38,351 nt of DNA from UBA1672 sp050633325 (GCA_050633325.1 JBOEGH010000003.1:1-38351); one strand, 5' to 3'. Shown: positions 26,154-35,021, counted from the first letter of the stretch. Program-made: numbers and translations. Notes: a model not told the origin generated them from the letters alone.

Positions 26154-27092
26154 ATGGTGCGCCTTATAAAGCTTATATCAGTAACGACTGTCTTTGCATT
26201 AACCTCATGCGTTGCAGAGAACTCAATCCAAAAACAGATAGATTTACTAACACCGAACGTATCGGCGCTAAACTCAACAGTAAAAGAAATGCACGGAATT
26301 GTAATTACAGTTAAAGGATGCCACATTTCTTCTGCACGTATAGCAACATGCAACTTTACTGCAAAAAGCAAATTCCAAGATCGCACTATGAATTTACTTG
26401 GTAGTAATTACGTAAAAATACAAGATGATACAGGCGTATCATACCCTACCCAAGTTGCATTTGGGAATGATCCGACCGATAAATCACAAAGAGCAACCAC
26501 ATTAATTGCAGATACCCCATATAATTTTACAATAATGGCACAAAATATATCAACACAATCAACCAAAGTGCGGGCCATCACTATTTCGCGCATGGATGTA
26601 AGAGGGCCAAGTGGCATAAGATACATTAAAACCAACTTCTCCCATCCACCTATAATAAGTGAAGCTAAACAAACGCCTACACAGTACACAGATACAAAAG
26701 AATTACACGCAGAAGCGTCAGAAGAAAAGACACATAGTAACGCAACGCAAACGCCATATAAAGGAACACCATACACCTATTTGCTTGCAAAGATCGTCCC
26801 TATTAATGAGCATATACCTGTAGACCCCACCATCAAATCACTTTGGGGTAATGGCGCTTATTTATACCTTAACCCTGACGGTCGTCTTGGGCATAACTGG
26901 TCCAAGCCAGGACCATACGCATATATACCACAACAAACTTGGAAAATTAAAGGAAACCAACTTGTCATCGCCTTCGGTAACGCAACATACAGCTTTGATC
27001 TAAACGAAAAAACATCACCAATGGTTACCTATTTGGATCAAGGTGGTGTGTTTAAGATGAGTGCTTATAAAAAAGGTAAAAACCAGAAGTAG
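26154..27092 (+). CDS. Predicted lipoprotein of unknown function
   Basis: The 312-residue product has a lipoprotein signal: a basic start, a hydrophobic core and the lipobox LTSC with Cys19. A GAAGGA Shine-Dalgarno seven bases before the ATG at 26154 fixes the start; the frame is open from a TTG at 26139 but that is less likely. The rest is beta-rich and low in Cys (GCHISSARIATC forms a possible disulphide). The C-terminal part (GAYLYLNPDGRLGHNW ... WKIKGNQLVIAFGNATYSF) looks like a small lipocalin-like or META-like barrel, but I cannot assign a family. It is convergent with pleD, seven bases away. Confidence 0.65.
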   Translation: MVRLIKLISVTTVFALTSCVAENSIQKQIDLLTPNVSALNSTVKEMHGIVITVKGCHISSARIATCNFTAKSKFQDRTMNLLGSNYVKIQDDTGVSYPTQVAFGNDPTDKSQRATTLIADTPYNFTIMAQNISTQSTKVRAITISRMDVRGPSGIRYIKTNFSHPPIISEAKQTPTQYTDTKELHAEASEEKTHSNATQTPYKGTPYTYLLAKIVPINEHIPVDPTIKSLWGNGAYLYLNPDGRLGHNWSKPGPYAYIPQQTWKIKGNQLVIAFGNATYSFDLNEKTSPMVTYLDQGGVFKMSAYKKGKNQK

Positions 27093-27099
27093 TGTTTTA

Positions 27100-28593
27100 C
27101 TATACTGATCCCACCTGAGCATTAGAATCACCAACAGATCCTGATTCAGGCTCTTCTGATGGGCACTGCGAATTAAATGCTCGCTCAATGTTTTTGTGTT
27201 CTTCAGGGACTAATTTACCCTTACCCTCAAAAACACTGCAATTTCTTCCACCGTTCTTTGCATCATACAAGCATTTATCTGCGCGCTCCAAAATAGAAGA
27301 AATAGAATGACCGCCATTATTTATAATTGCACCACCAATAGAAGTAGTAATCTTTAGACTCCCGCCCTCTGCGCTACATGGCACAGCTTCTTCCGCAATA
27401 GCACAGCGAAGGCGCTCTGCCACCATATAAGCACGCTCGGGAGATACATCAGGCAAAATAGCAACGAACTCCTCTCCACCAAGTCTGGCGACCAAATCAA
27501 AGCTACGTAAATTATCTTTCATTCGTTCAGAGAATACTTTTAGCACCTCATCCCCCGCTTTATGCCCATGGGTATCATTAACCGCCTTAAAATGATCAAT
27601 ATCCAACATAATGACGGCTAGAGCTTTATTACTTTTCGCATTATTTTCAATCAACTTTTCCAAGTGCACTTCGAGATATCTGCGGTTATAAAGCCCCGTA
27701 AGACTATCAGTAAGAGCAAGAGATAGACTGATTTCATAAGTAGATCGCAATCTTTCCTGAAATCTTTTACGACGTATCTGCGTCCTGACACGTGCGAGAA
27801 GCTCGCTCTTTTCCAATGGACGCAATATATAGTCATGCGCCCCCATTTCCAGACCGTGTGCGACCCTTTCAAGATCATCTGCCTCAGATATCATGACAAT
27901 AGGAACAGAGCGCGTGCGCTCATTAGATCGCAAATGGGAACATAGACGAAGGCCATCCTCGTCTTGCAAATTCAGACTTACAATTAATATATCAAAATCA
28001 TGAACTGATGTTAGTTCCATACCTTGCATGCCGTTTTCGACACCCATAACTATGTTAAGGTCAGATGATAAGGCCTCTGTGATTTTCTTACGCTCGAACT
28101 CTTTGTTCTCAATCAATAATACGCGTGCGCCCTCTACCGGCTCGCTCATTAGATTTGTCTTTTCACTGGTAACACCAAACTGCATTGCAGCATTTTCCCT
28201 GATGCGCCATTCATCTAAAGCCATTTTAAGACGCGCCAAAGACCTAACACGCGCCATAAGCGCAACATCATTAATAGGCTTACTAAGGAAATCATCGGCT
28301 CCCACTTCTAACCCACGAACCTTATCTTGAACATCAGTTAAAGCAGTAACCATAACAACAGGAATATGTGCATGATCAGGGTTGCTTTTAATCCTTTCGC
28401 AAACCTCGAAACCATCCATTCCCGGCATCATAATGTCCAAAAGGATTATATCGGGACGTTCACTTTCAACCTTTTCCAAGGCTTCCTGACCACTAGTAGC
28501 CGTAATCACCTCGTAATACTCACAGGCTAGCTTAGCCTCTAGTAACTTAACATTTGGAAGAATATCATCAACAACAAGTACGCGCGCAGACAT
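27100..28593 (-). CDS. pleD: PleD-type response regulator diguanylate cyclase
   Basis: The 497-residue protein has receiver 1 with the phospho-acceptor in PDIILLDIMMPGMDGFEV, a degenerate receiver 2 (FDILIVSLNLQDEDG, where the acceptor Asp is replaced by Ser) and a GGDEF domain with active motif RLGGEEF. The RxxD product-inhibition site (RSFD) lies five residues before it. This matches Caulobacter PleD, where receiver 2 serves as a dimerisation adaptor. Phosphorylation by PleC/DivJ-type kinases would switch on c-di-GMP synthesis. Its start overlaps the divK stop by one base. Confidence 0.93.
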   Translation of the reverse strand: MSARVLVVDDILPNVKLLEAKLACEYYEVITATSGQEALEKVESERPDIILLDIMMPGMDGFEVCERIKSNPDHAHIPVVMVTALTDVQDKVRGLEVGADDFLSKPINDVALMARVRSLARLKMALDEWRIRENAAMQFGVTSEKTNLMSEPVEGARVLLIENKEFERKKITEALSSDLNIVMGVENGMQGMELTSVHDFDILIVSLNLQDEDGLRLCSHLRSNERTRSVPIVMISEADDLERVAHGLEMGAHDYILRPLEKSELLARVRTQIRRKRFQERLRSTYEISLSLALTDSLTGLYNRRYLEVHLEKLIENNAKSNKALAVIMLDIDHFKAVNDTHGHKAGDEVLKVFSERMKDNLRSFDLVARLGGEEFVAILPDVSPERAYMVAERLRCAIAEEAVPCSAEGGSLKITTSIGGAIINNGGHSISSILERADKCLYDAKNGGRNCSVFEGKGKLVPEEHKNIERAFNSQCPSEEPESGSVGDSNAQVGSV

Positions 28594-29036
28594 TAAATAA
28601 CATCCTTTTGTTGTTCTTCTTTTTGCTCAGCGTCCAACACCGCAGATTTATCATCAGCGATATCCTCAGGCTTGTCTAAATGCTTTTTAACCACTTCTAT
28701 AAAACGCGCCACTGAAATTGGTTTCGATATATAATCCTCACAACCACCTTCACGTATTTTTTGTTCATCACCCTTCATAGCAAAGGCAGTAACAGCAATT
28801 ACAGGAATATTTTTTAGCTCTTCATCTTGTTTTAGCTGTTTAGTAATATCCAAACCTGATATTTCAGGAAGCTGTATATCCATAATTATAAGATCAGGAG
28901 TGTGTTCCTTTGCCATACCAAATGCCATACGCCCCTCTTTAGTTGACACAGTATTAATACTATGTGCCTCTAGCAAATCCTGGAACAGCTTCATATTTAG
29001 GTCATTATCTTCTACGATGAGAACAGTTTTATTCAT
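28593..29036 (-). CDS. divK: DivK-type single-domain response regulator
   Basis: The 147-residue protein is a stand-alone receiver. The acidic pocket is IVEDND, the phospho-acceptor is in DLIIMDIQLPEISG, and the conserved Lys is in YISKPI. The insert KGDEQKIREGGCEDY and the AVTAFAMKGDE stretch match DivK. A Glu/Gln/Lys-rich tail of about 25 residues follows. In Caulobacter DivK and PleD form one operon and link cell-cycle and polarity signals; the same gene pair and one-base overlap occur here. The kinase genes are not in the window. Confidence 0.88.
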   Translation of the reverse strand: MNKTVLIVEDNDLNMKLFQDLLEAHSINTVSTKEGRMAFGMAKEHTPDLIIMDIQLPEISGLDITKQLKQDEELKNIPVIAVTAFAMKGDEQKIREGGCEDYISKPISVARFIEVVKKHLDKPEDIADDKSAVLDAEQKEEQQKDVI

Positions 29037-29170
29037 ATGTGTATATATTATCCTGATAGATTTAACTTATATATCCCTTGCATCCTAAACATCATGGGTT
29101 TCTAAAACGTTAAAATTTACATTATATTCTACTAATATTATTATACATATCAAGTTACATAAAATTAATG

Positions 29171-30055
29171 CTATTGTACGTCACCAATTTCCTCAGAAAC
29201 GCACGCATCGCTCATAGGCTCTAAAGCACGTAAATTTTGTGTTATAGAAAAATCCTTATAGTTTATATCCATACCAGTAATAACACCATTTTCAAGTAGC
29301 ACCAATGACATTTCGTAATCTGCCACTTCTTCTAAGTTATTTAATGGAAAGAAAGCCAGCTGCACATTCCACGCTGTATCTAAAATCAAATTATTGTCTA
29401 TATGAGGTACGTACTCCTCTAATGGTTTATACGCCTGTTTACCAACTATGAAGCTGTTAACATCGACAGGGCCATTCTCATCGCTACCATCAAATATTGT
29501 AGCATTATAAAACTTTTTTCCCTGCTTAATCTTATCCAACACAGATATTGTATGAGCCATTGGGAACAGAGAACCTTCAGGCAAATGAAAGCTTACCCCC
29601 TTAGGTATAGAATAGACCACTTCGCCATCGTCATTTTCATTATCTTTATTTACACTTCCGCGAATTTCTTCATATAAAACACCCTCACGCTTACGCTTAC
29701 GCTGCATCGTAAAATTAAAGCTGTTACCATCAAAGGCCTCATGCGTTGAGAAATCGCTGGTAATACGTACAGCCGGAACTTCAGGGTACTCATAAACCAT
29801 ATCAAAACGATGATTAGAGAGCCAAGCATCGCAACCAGGTTGCCACTCATAAAACATAGTACCGCTAATATTTGTGATATTTGATCCACTTTTCTTTGAA
29901 GATAAACGTACATCATACAAAGCTTTATGCGGCGCCAAACCAATCGCACGCGCAGGGTCCAGAATATCTTTTGCAAAGGATATATTACCGCCAAATATAA
30001 GAAAAAATGCAACGTAAAAATACATCACCCTATATCTACGTGCCAAACAATTCAT
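29171..30055 (-). CDS. EipB-like (DUF1849) periplasmic envelope-integrity protein
   Basis: The 294-residue protein has an N-terminal signal peptide (hydrophobic YFYVAFFLIFGG then ISFAKD). LAPHKALYDVRLSSKK followed by GTMFYEWQPGCDAW matches the DUF1849/EipB family, where the beta-spiral fold starts with such an APH(K/R)A.YD motif. A second Cys near the C-terminus (SDACVSEE) and Cys in QPGCDAW likely form the disulphide known for EipB. EipB proteins are periplasmic and needed for envelope integrity in Brucella. It lies behind divK on the same strand across 134 bp of AT-rich DNA. Confidence 0.75.
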   Translation of the reverse strand: MNCLARRYRVMYFYVAFFLIFGGNISFAKDILDPARAIGLAPHKALYDVRLSSKKSGSNITNISGTMFYEWQPGCDAWLSNHRFDMVYEYPEVPAVRITSDFSTHEAFDGNSFNFTMQRKRKREGVLYEEIRGSVNKDNENDDGEVVYSIPKGVSFHLPEGSLFPMAHTISVLDKIKQGKKFYNATIFDGSDENGPVDVNSFIVGKQAYKPLEEYVPHIDNNLILDTAWNVQLAFFPLNNLEEVADYEMSLVLLENGVITGMDINYKDFSITQNLRALEPMSDACVSEEIGDVQ

Positions 30056-30348
30056 TCAGAAAAATCTCTCTTAAATTCAATATAGCTAAAGGTTACTGTT
30101 TGATATTACCCTAAACATACAAAAGCCGAAAGAGCAATAAACTAAACTCGGCAGACTCTTCCTACAAACTGGGAAGAAAACAACCAGCCACATACATAAA
30201 CGTCCTTATACATGTGCACATAACAAAACAACTAAACCTCACTTAAAACCCTGATATATATAAACAAACACATGCCTTTACCATAATTGGCACGATATTC
30301 GCATGTACCAATATTAACAATACACACAATGCGTAAAAGGGTAGCAAT
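30056..30348. other. Intergenic region between divergent eipB-like and diguanylate cyclase genes
   Basis: A 293-bp AT-rich stretch without a convincing reading frame. It holds overlapping stems near 30125-30177: GCCGA/TCGGC (30125-30129 with 30148-30152), AAGAG/CTCTT (30130-30134 with 30156-30160), which together could form a pseudoknot, and an alternative hairpin TCTTCC/GGAAGA (30157-30162 with 30172-30177). A -24/-12 promoter element lies at 30288-30303. Confidence 0.5.
30288..30303 (+). promoter_or_regulatory. Candidate sigma-54 (-24/-12) promoter of the diguanylate cyclase gene
   Basis: The sequence TGGCAC, five bases, TCGCA differs from the RpoN consensus TGGCAC-N5-TTGCA at one position and keeps the essential GG and GC dinucleotides at the right spacing. 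It would start transcription about 35 bases before the ATG at 30349, which has AAGGG upstream. An overlapping sigma-70 reading, TTGGCA-17-AATATT, is an alternative. Confidence 0.4.
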
Positions 30349-31056
30349 ATGACAACATATATAACAAGAAACACCATACTGGACAAACAAGCCAACAGAA
30401 ATGGCGTACCCAATGGATCCAGAGATCTATTCCATTTCTTGAGGAAAGCTCAACCTAGCGCCAAAATACGCACCACGACAGAAGATTTATTAAAATCAGC
30501 ATACAAAATGTTGGAAAAGTCAGAAAAGGAAATAAAAGAAAAAGACAAAAGAATAAAAGCCTTAGAGAGCATAATAACAACTGATGAGATGACGGGACTG
30601 ACAAATCGCAGAGGTTTTTACAAATCTTTTAAGTCCGAGCTAGAGCGCACAAATAGAAATAACAGCAAAGGCGGAATTCTTATAATGATAGACCTTGATC
30701 ACTTCAAAAGCATAAATGACACATTTGGTCATATAGCAGGTGATGAAGCATTAAAAACGGTTGGTAAGTTCTTAACAGGAACTATAAGAGAAATGGACGT
30801 AGCAGCGCGTATAGGTGGAGACGAATTTATCACGCTATTTTCCGATACATCAATTCACCAAGCAATGGAAAGAGTCAAATCATTGGGTGAAGAGCTGAAC
30901 AACCTATCGTTCAAATGGGATGGTAGCACGATAAACATACATGCCAGCCTAGGGGTAAAAGAATATAAACAAGGAGATACTATAGAAGGTATCATAAACA
31001 GTGCAGACAAACGCATGTATAAGGATAAAGAAAACAAAAAACACACAAAGCACTGA
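30349..31056 (+). CDS. Soluble GGDEF-domain diguanylate cyclase
   Basis: The 235-residue protein has an N-terminal helical region with a short Lys/Glu-rich coiled coil (about residues 50-75) and a GGDEF domain. DEMTGLTNRRGFYKSF starts the domain, and ARIGGDEF is the active-site motif. RxxD (REMD) five residues earlier is the inhibitory I-site. No membrane segment or sensor domain is visible, so its input may come from dimerisation or a partner. It makes c-di-GMP from GTP. It is convergent with the TolC-type gene, and its proximity to a surface-protein cluster suggests control of adhesion. Confidence 0.9.
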   Translation: MTTYITRNTILDKQANRNGVPNGSRDLFHFLRKAQPSAKIRTTTEDLLKSAYKMLEKSEKEIKEKDKRIKALESIITTDEMTGLTNRRGFYKSFKSELERTNRNNSKGGILIMIDLDHFKSINDTFGHIAGDEALKTVGKFLTGTIREMDVAARIGGDEFITLFSDTSIHQAMERVKSLGEELNNLSFKWDGSTINIHASLGVKEYKQGDTIEGIINSADKRMYKDKENKKHTKH

Positions 31057-31104
31057 TTAAACGAACATCAAAGAATACTAGCATACCCCTATGTTAGTTT
31101 ATAT

Positions 31105-31147
31105 GGCTCGAACACGCACACTCCACACACATCGTGTTCGGGCCTTT
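31105..31147 (+). terminator. Strong hairpin between the diguanylate cyclase and TolC-type genes
   Basis: A 12-bp stem (GGCTCGAACACG, 31105-31116, with CGTGTTCGGGCC, 31133-31144; one GU pair) and a 16-base loop, followed by TTTATATAATT. It most likely ends the diguanylate cyclase transcript and could also protect the 3' end of the convergent TolC-type message. Confidence 0.65.
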
Positions 31148-31153
31148 ATATAA

Positions 31154-32470
31154 TTACAAGCTATCACAACTAGCGCAGAAATAATCATGGTCCAAAATAG
31201 TCGCATTTATCAATAATGTGTACTTATTAAGATTCATGGTATAATTAAGCTTCTGTTGTTTTAGATATGCGTCTTTCAAGCGCTCTTCACCCTCAATAAG
31301 CTCAATCGCGTTAAGATTACCCAATTTAAAATTTTCTGCATTTAACATTTTAACATTAATGTTATTTTTAATTTCAGAATACACAGAATCCAACGATATC
31401 TGAGACGATAGAATTTGGTGATAGGCCAACTCTAAATCTTTTCTCAGCTCTTTAACAATTTTCCTGTTTTTAAATTCTAGCTCTCTTATTTCGCTTCCCA
31501 CCCTATTAGTTTTATGATTTCTCAAAAAACCATCAAATATGTCATAACGCATTGTAAAAGCAGCAGAGACATCATTTGCGCTTCCCACATCTCCACCATC
31601 ATTATATTTGCGTTTTGCGCTAATATTAAAATCAACGTCAGGCATATATGCCGCTTTTTCCTTGTTAAGTTTATGTTTCAAAGCATCAAGGTCGGCCTGA
31701 TTAATCTTAACGGCGTTATTACCATGCTCTGCGCGTTCAAAATAAAGAGAAAAGTCATATTTTTCCGGCATTAAATAATCCGGATTTTCTGCAGAAAAGT
31801 CAGGCAGACTTCCCGTCAGGAACTCTAAATTACTGATAGCATCATTCAGTGATGATTGCGCTCTACTAACTTCCAAGGCTGACGCTGCTTGACGGGATAC
31901 AGCATAATCATTCATGACCTTACTTATAGCACCAGCATTATACATTTCATTAATGTTTAAAACTATTTCATTTATCTCTTTGGAAAAATCTCGCAAAATC
32001 TTGACTTCATTTTGATAACGAAGAGCAGTCAAATAAAATTTAATTGTGTCTAACAATATACGCGTTCTTTGCAAACTAGCCTTATGAGTAGCAGAATCTG
32101 TAACTTTTTCACGACGGTGAACTTCAGAATTTGTCGCATTACCATCATAAACCTTTTGGCTGAGGCGTAATGTCGTATCACCATAGTTAGTGCTTGAATT
32201 CCCTCCCGTAGGAGAAAGATACTGACGCCCACCCTTTACCTGAACATCAATACGAGGAAGATATTCTGAGCTTGCCTCTTTCGTATAATCACGCATCTGG
32301 TTTATACGCTCATTTGCGATTAACATGTCAGGATTATTATCAAGAGCAAAAAGTATAATCGTACTAAGAGACATACTAACAGGATCATCACCACCCTCTG
32401 ATGCATATAAGTTTTGCAAACTAAAACAACATGACACAGCGGCCAGAATATAAAGGAACTTTCTTTGCAT
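31154..32470 (-). CDS. TolC-family outer-membrane efflux/secretion protein
   Basis: A protein of 438 residues with a signal peptide (FLYILAAVSCCFSLQNLYAS) and the repeated alpha-helical pattern of OEP/TolC proteins. Typical segments are LFALDNNPDMLIANERI, SSEYLPRIDVQVKGGRQY, NEMYNAGAISKVMNDYAVSR and LGNLNAIELIEGEERLKDAYL. It would form a trimeric channel across the outer membrane and periplasm. It resembles the AggA/LapE-type channels of adhesin type I secretion. I chose the ATG at 32470, which has GGGGAAG before it; the frame is open to 32518. It is the last gene of the operon with the MotA- and MotB-like genes. No ABC or HlyD partner is visible. Confidence 0.85.
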   Translation of the reverse strand: MQRKFLYILAAVSCCFSLQNLYASEGGDDPVSMSLSTIILFALDNNPDMLIANERINQMRDYTKEASSEYLPRIDVQVKGGRQYLSPTGGNSSTNYGDTTLRLSQKVYDGNATNSEVHRREKVTDSATHKASLQRTRILLDTIKFYLTALRYQNEVKILRDFSKEINEIVLNINEMYNAGAISKVMNDYAVSRQAASALEVSRAQSSLNDAISNLEFLTGSLPDFSAENPDYLMPEKYDFSLYFERAEHGNNAVKINQADLDALKHKLNKEKAAYMPDVDFNISAKRKYNDGGDVGSANDVSAAFTMRYDIFDGFLRNHKTNRVGSEIRELEFKNRKIVKELRKDLELAYHQILSSQISLDSVYSEIKNNINVKMLNAENFKLGNLNAIELIEGEERLKDAYLKQQKLNYTMNLNKYTLLINATILDHDYFCASCDSL

Positions 32471-32471
32471 T

Positions 32472-33137
32472 TTACTTCCCCTCAAAAATAATTTTAACCC
32501 AGTGATAACTATCGCCAATTGAAAAACCTTCCGTAGTTTTCGGGCTTACGTTTTCTATAGGTATTTCGCCCTCTAAAAATAGATTACGAACGTTTAACAT
32601 CCTTGATACTGCCAGCTTTCGCGATACAACATCATTTAGTGAATCAGGGTTTTTAGACGCAATAATCTTAACCCTAACATTCGGATTAGAAGATTTTTTC
32701 CTAATCAAATCAATTACTTTTAACCTGTTTTCTTCAGTAACAGAGATGGAATCCTTTCCGAAAAATATGACCACTCCGTCTTCATTTTCTAATTCATCTA
32801 CCTCTTGGTCTATGGTTTCTGAAAATTCCGTATTAACCTGATAAAGCTGTATTTCGTTTTCTTCTGTCCTAACAACAGATACTTTCAATTTATTCTCTAA
32901 GTTATCAATCTTCTCCATCAAAAACCTGTTTGTATCTGCAAGCTCCTTTGCTGTGGCACTTGCCTGTGTGTATTCATTAAGTTCAGACAGAATCTTGTTC
33001 TTGAAAATAATGATATGAAAATAAAGTGCACTGGCTACAATCAAAACAAAGAAAACAAACATGATAATCACAGAAGAAAGAATATCAACAAAGCCTGGCC
33101 AAGCCATGCTGCCTAGATCTTCCTCTTCATCTGACAT
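32472..33137 (-). CDS. MotB/TolR-like protein with OmpA-like C-terminal domain
   Basis: The 221-residue protein has a short acidic N-terminus, one membrane helix (about residues 17-42) that begins with WPGFVDILSSVIIMF, a coiled coil (about 45-115) and a periplasmic OmpA-like domain (about 122-200). Asp18 in FVD is at the place of the ion-carrying Asp of MotB and ExbD. LAVSRMLNVRNLFL matches the LSxxRAxxVxxxL motif, with Arg179 at the peptidoglycan-contacting position. ZorB of Zorya defence has a similar build. It overlaps the MotA-like gene by one base (TAATG) and ends one base before the TolC-type gene, so the three are probably co-translated. Confidence 0.72.
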   Translation of the reverse strand: MSDEEEDLGSMAWPGFVDILSSVIIMFVFFVLIVASALYFHIIIFKNKILSELNEYTQASATAKELADTNRFLMEKIDNLENKLKVSVVRTEENEIQLYQVNTEFSETIDQEVDELENEDGVVIFFGKDSISVTEENRLKVIDLIRKKSSNPNVRVKIIASKNPDSLNDVVSRKLAVSRMLNVRNLFLEGEIPIENVSPKTTEGFSIGDSYHWVKIIFEGK

Positions 33138-34972
33138 TACAACTCACCCTCATCAAGGTCATTCACATCTTTATTCTTCCTTCTAGGGAAGAAAGAGAAA
33201 CGGGTATCATTTGAGTATGTCCCAGACTTTTTATTCATCGCGTTTATCGCACGTGCCAGCTCATTATTAGAACGCTGCACACCTGTTAGTAAGCTTTCAA
33301 TATTCTGTAGTGTCTTTTGGTTTGCCTGTTGTTCGGAACTATCTTTATTTAACTTTTCTATATTAATTAACAAAGATTCAACATTTTTCAGCGTATCCTG
33401 CATATCCTTAGATTTAGTAATATCATGGCGCGCAATTTCTAATGTTTGCTCGTTCATAACACCAATAGATTTCTCAATTGATGCTAGTTTAGGGGTTTGC
33501 TGAGATATAGATTCCAAAACAGTAGAGTTAGATGCGTTAGCCTCTTTAATCTCATTATAAACAGCACCTGCGTATTTACTATTATTTTGATCCATAACCT
33601 CCAAAGAAGAATTAATAGCAGGCACTGCTTCTGCAATTGCCTTGTTAGTTATATCAATACTTGTCATCGCAGAATTCATAGTATGGGATAAATTCTGAAC
33701 ATCACCCATGCTAACCGTAATTTTTTGAGTTTGAGAAACTAGGCAATTCAAAGTGTTATCTAAAACTTGCGATGCCTTTAACAACTCACCTTGGTTACCC
33801 GAAATAACCTTTAGCTCGTCTGATGCACCCTTAATACCTTGACCTACATAGGATATAGACTCTGCTATATTCTCTAGTTTTTTATTCGTTTGAGTTGTTA
33901 GATATACATAACCGGTCAACCAATCTTTAAGATCATGATCAGTTGCCTTAACTTGTTGTGCAGGTTTTTCAGAAGCCCTGTCTTTACCTTCTTTATTATC
34001 CGCTTCCTTAGCTTTAGCAGCCAGTTTTTTCGGATCAAATTTCTGCACTCTGTCATCAATCCAACGGGACACATTCTCAACAAAATAATTTTGAGGAGTA
34101 GCGGCAAGATGCAAATAAAAACCGATGAGAAGAGACCCAGTAAGACCGAATAATGATGAACTGAACGCAAGTCCCATCCCCTGTAACGGAGCGGCTAAAG
34201 AACCAATAAAGCCTGACATCTCTTCCATGCCCACTTCACCTTCACCGCCCAAATTAGACATACCATCAAGAGCCTCACCAACGGCATCAATAGTACTCAA
34301 CAACCCCAAAAAAGTACCTAATAGCCCCAACATAACCAACACGCCACCAATAAAGTTAACGCCCTTACGGTTATTATTGATACGGTAACCAAGTTTTGAT
34401 TTTATAAATCGAGCCTGATTATCAGTTATATTAAAGAAATTAAATTTCTCGTAATTGTCCAGAACCTCTGCCATAGAATATGTGTTAAACAGTTCACCCC
34501 TGTTTTCTAGCGCAATGCGTAAATTTTCAACATCTCTAGGTGTGACATTTTCCTTCAACGTTGTTTTCTCTAACATACGCAGGAAAGAACTGGCTCTAAA
34601 TATCAAAAAGCTATTGTAGTAAACCCTAAGGATAGCAAAGATCATGAATGATACGATTAAGCCATTCAAATAAATATTTGTCTCAAAAAAAACAAGCAGA
34701 GTTGAAAAGCTCTGTGTTACGACATACATCAATGCGCCTGTAACTATTAACATGGGTGTGGTTACATAATAGAATAAATGTGCCTTAATTCTACCAAATC
34801 GGCGAACACGCCTATCTTGGTGAATTAGCTTCCATCCCAACAATTTCCTTACAAAATTAGGGATAAAATGCCTGTCATTGGTGTATATGTACTGATCACT
34901 TTCATCGTACTCACCAATATAGACTTTCTTAACTTCCTTTAATCTAGTAATAAAGGATGAGATAATAGACAT
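33137..34972 (-). CDS. MotA/TolQ/ExbB-like channel protein with long cytoplasmic coiled-coil tail
   Basis: The 611-residue protein has four membrane helices, at about residues 67-87, 101-119, 205-226 and 263-288. The last two carry the proton-channel family pattern (VMLGLLGTFLGLLSTI and GMGLAFSSSLFGLTGSLLIG). A cytoplasmic region lies between helices 2 and 3. The C-terminal 320 residues are helical and coiled-coil rich, ending in a basic-acidic tail. A 27-residue period is visible there (TLKNVESLL at 527, TLQNIESLL at 554). Such long tails are known in ZorA, where they form a cytoplasmic shaft. Partner is the MotB-like gene, one base overlapping. Confidence 0.75.
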   Translation of the reverse strand: MSIISSFITRLKEVKKVYIGEYDESDQYIYTNDRHFIPNFVRKLLGWKLIHQDRRVRRFGRIKAHLFYYVTTPMLIVTGALMYVVTQSFSTLLVFFETNIYLNGLIVSFMIFAILRVYYNSFLIFRASSFLRMLEKTTLKENVTPRDVENLRIALENRGELFNTYSMAEVLDNYEKFNFFNITDNQARFIKSKLGYRINNNRKGVNFIGGVLVMLGLLGTFLGLLSTIDAVGEALDGMSNLGGEGEVGMEEMSGFIGSLAAPLQGMGLAFSSSLFGLTGSLLIGFYLHLAATPQNYFVENVSRWIDDRVQKFDPKKLAAKAKEADNKEGKDRASEKPAQQVKATDHDLKDWLTGYVYLTTQTNKKLENIAESISYVGQGIKGASDELKVISGNQGELLKASQVLDNTLNCLVSQTQKITVSMGDVQNLSHTMNSAMTSIDITNKAIAEAVPAINSSLEVMDQNNSKYAGAVYNEIKEANASNSTVLESISQQTPKLASIEKSIGVMNEQTLEIARHDITKSKDMQDTLKNVESLLINIEKLNKDSSEQQANQKTLQNIESLLTGVQRSNNELARAINAMNKKSGTYSNDTRFSFFPRRKNKDVNDLDEGEL

Positions 34973-35021
34973 TTCAAAGCTTTTCTTTGTTACCTAAGGA
35001 TATGAGAACACATACATTAAA

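Noticed and set aside
30056..30348. c-di-GMP (GEMM) riboswitch upstream of the diguanylate cyclase
   Set aside because: The conserved GEMM core sequences are absent; only short generic stems are present.
31154..34972. Zorya anti-phage system (ZorA/ZorB-like pair)
   Set aside because: The two motor proteins resemble ZorAB in build, but no ZorC, ZorD or ZorE gene lies nearby, and a TolC-type gene follows instead.
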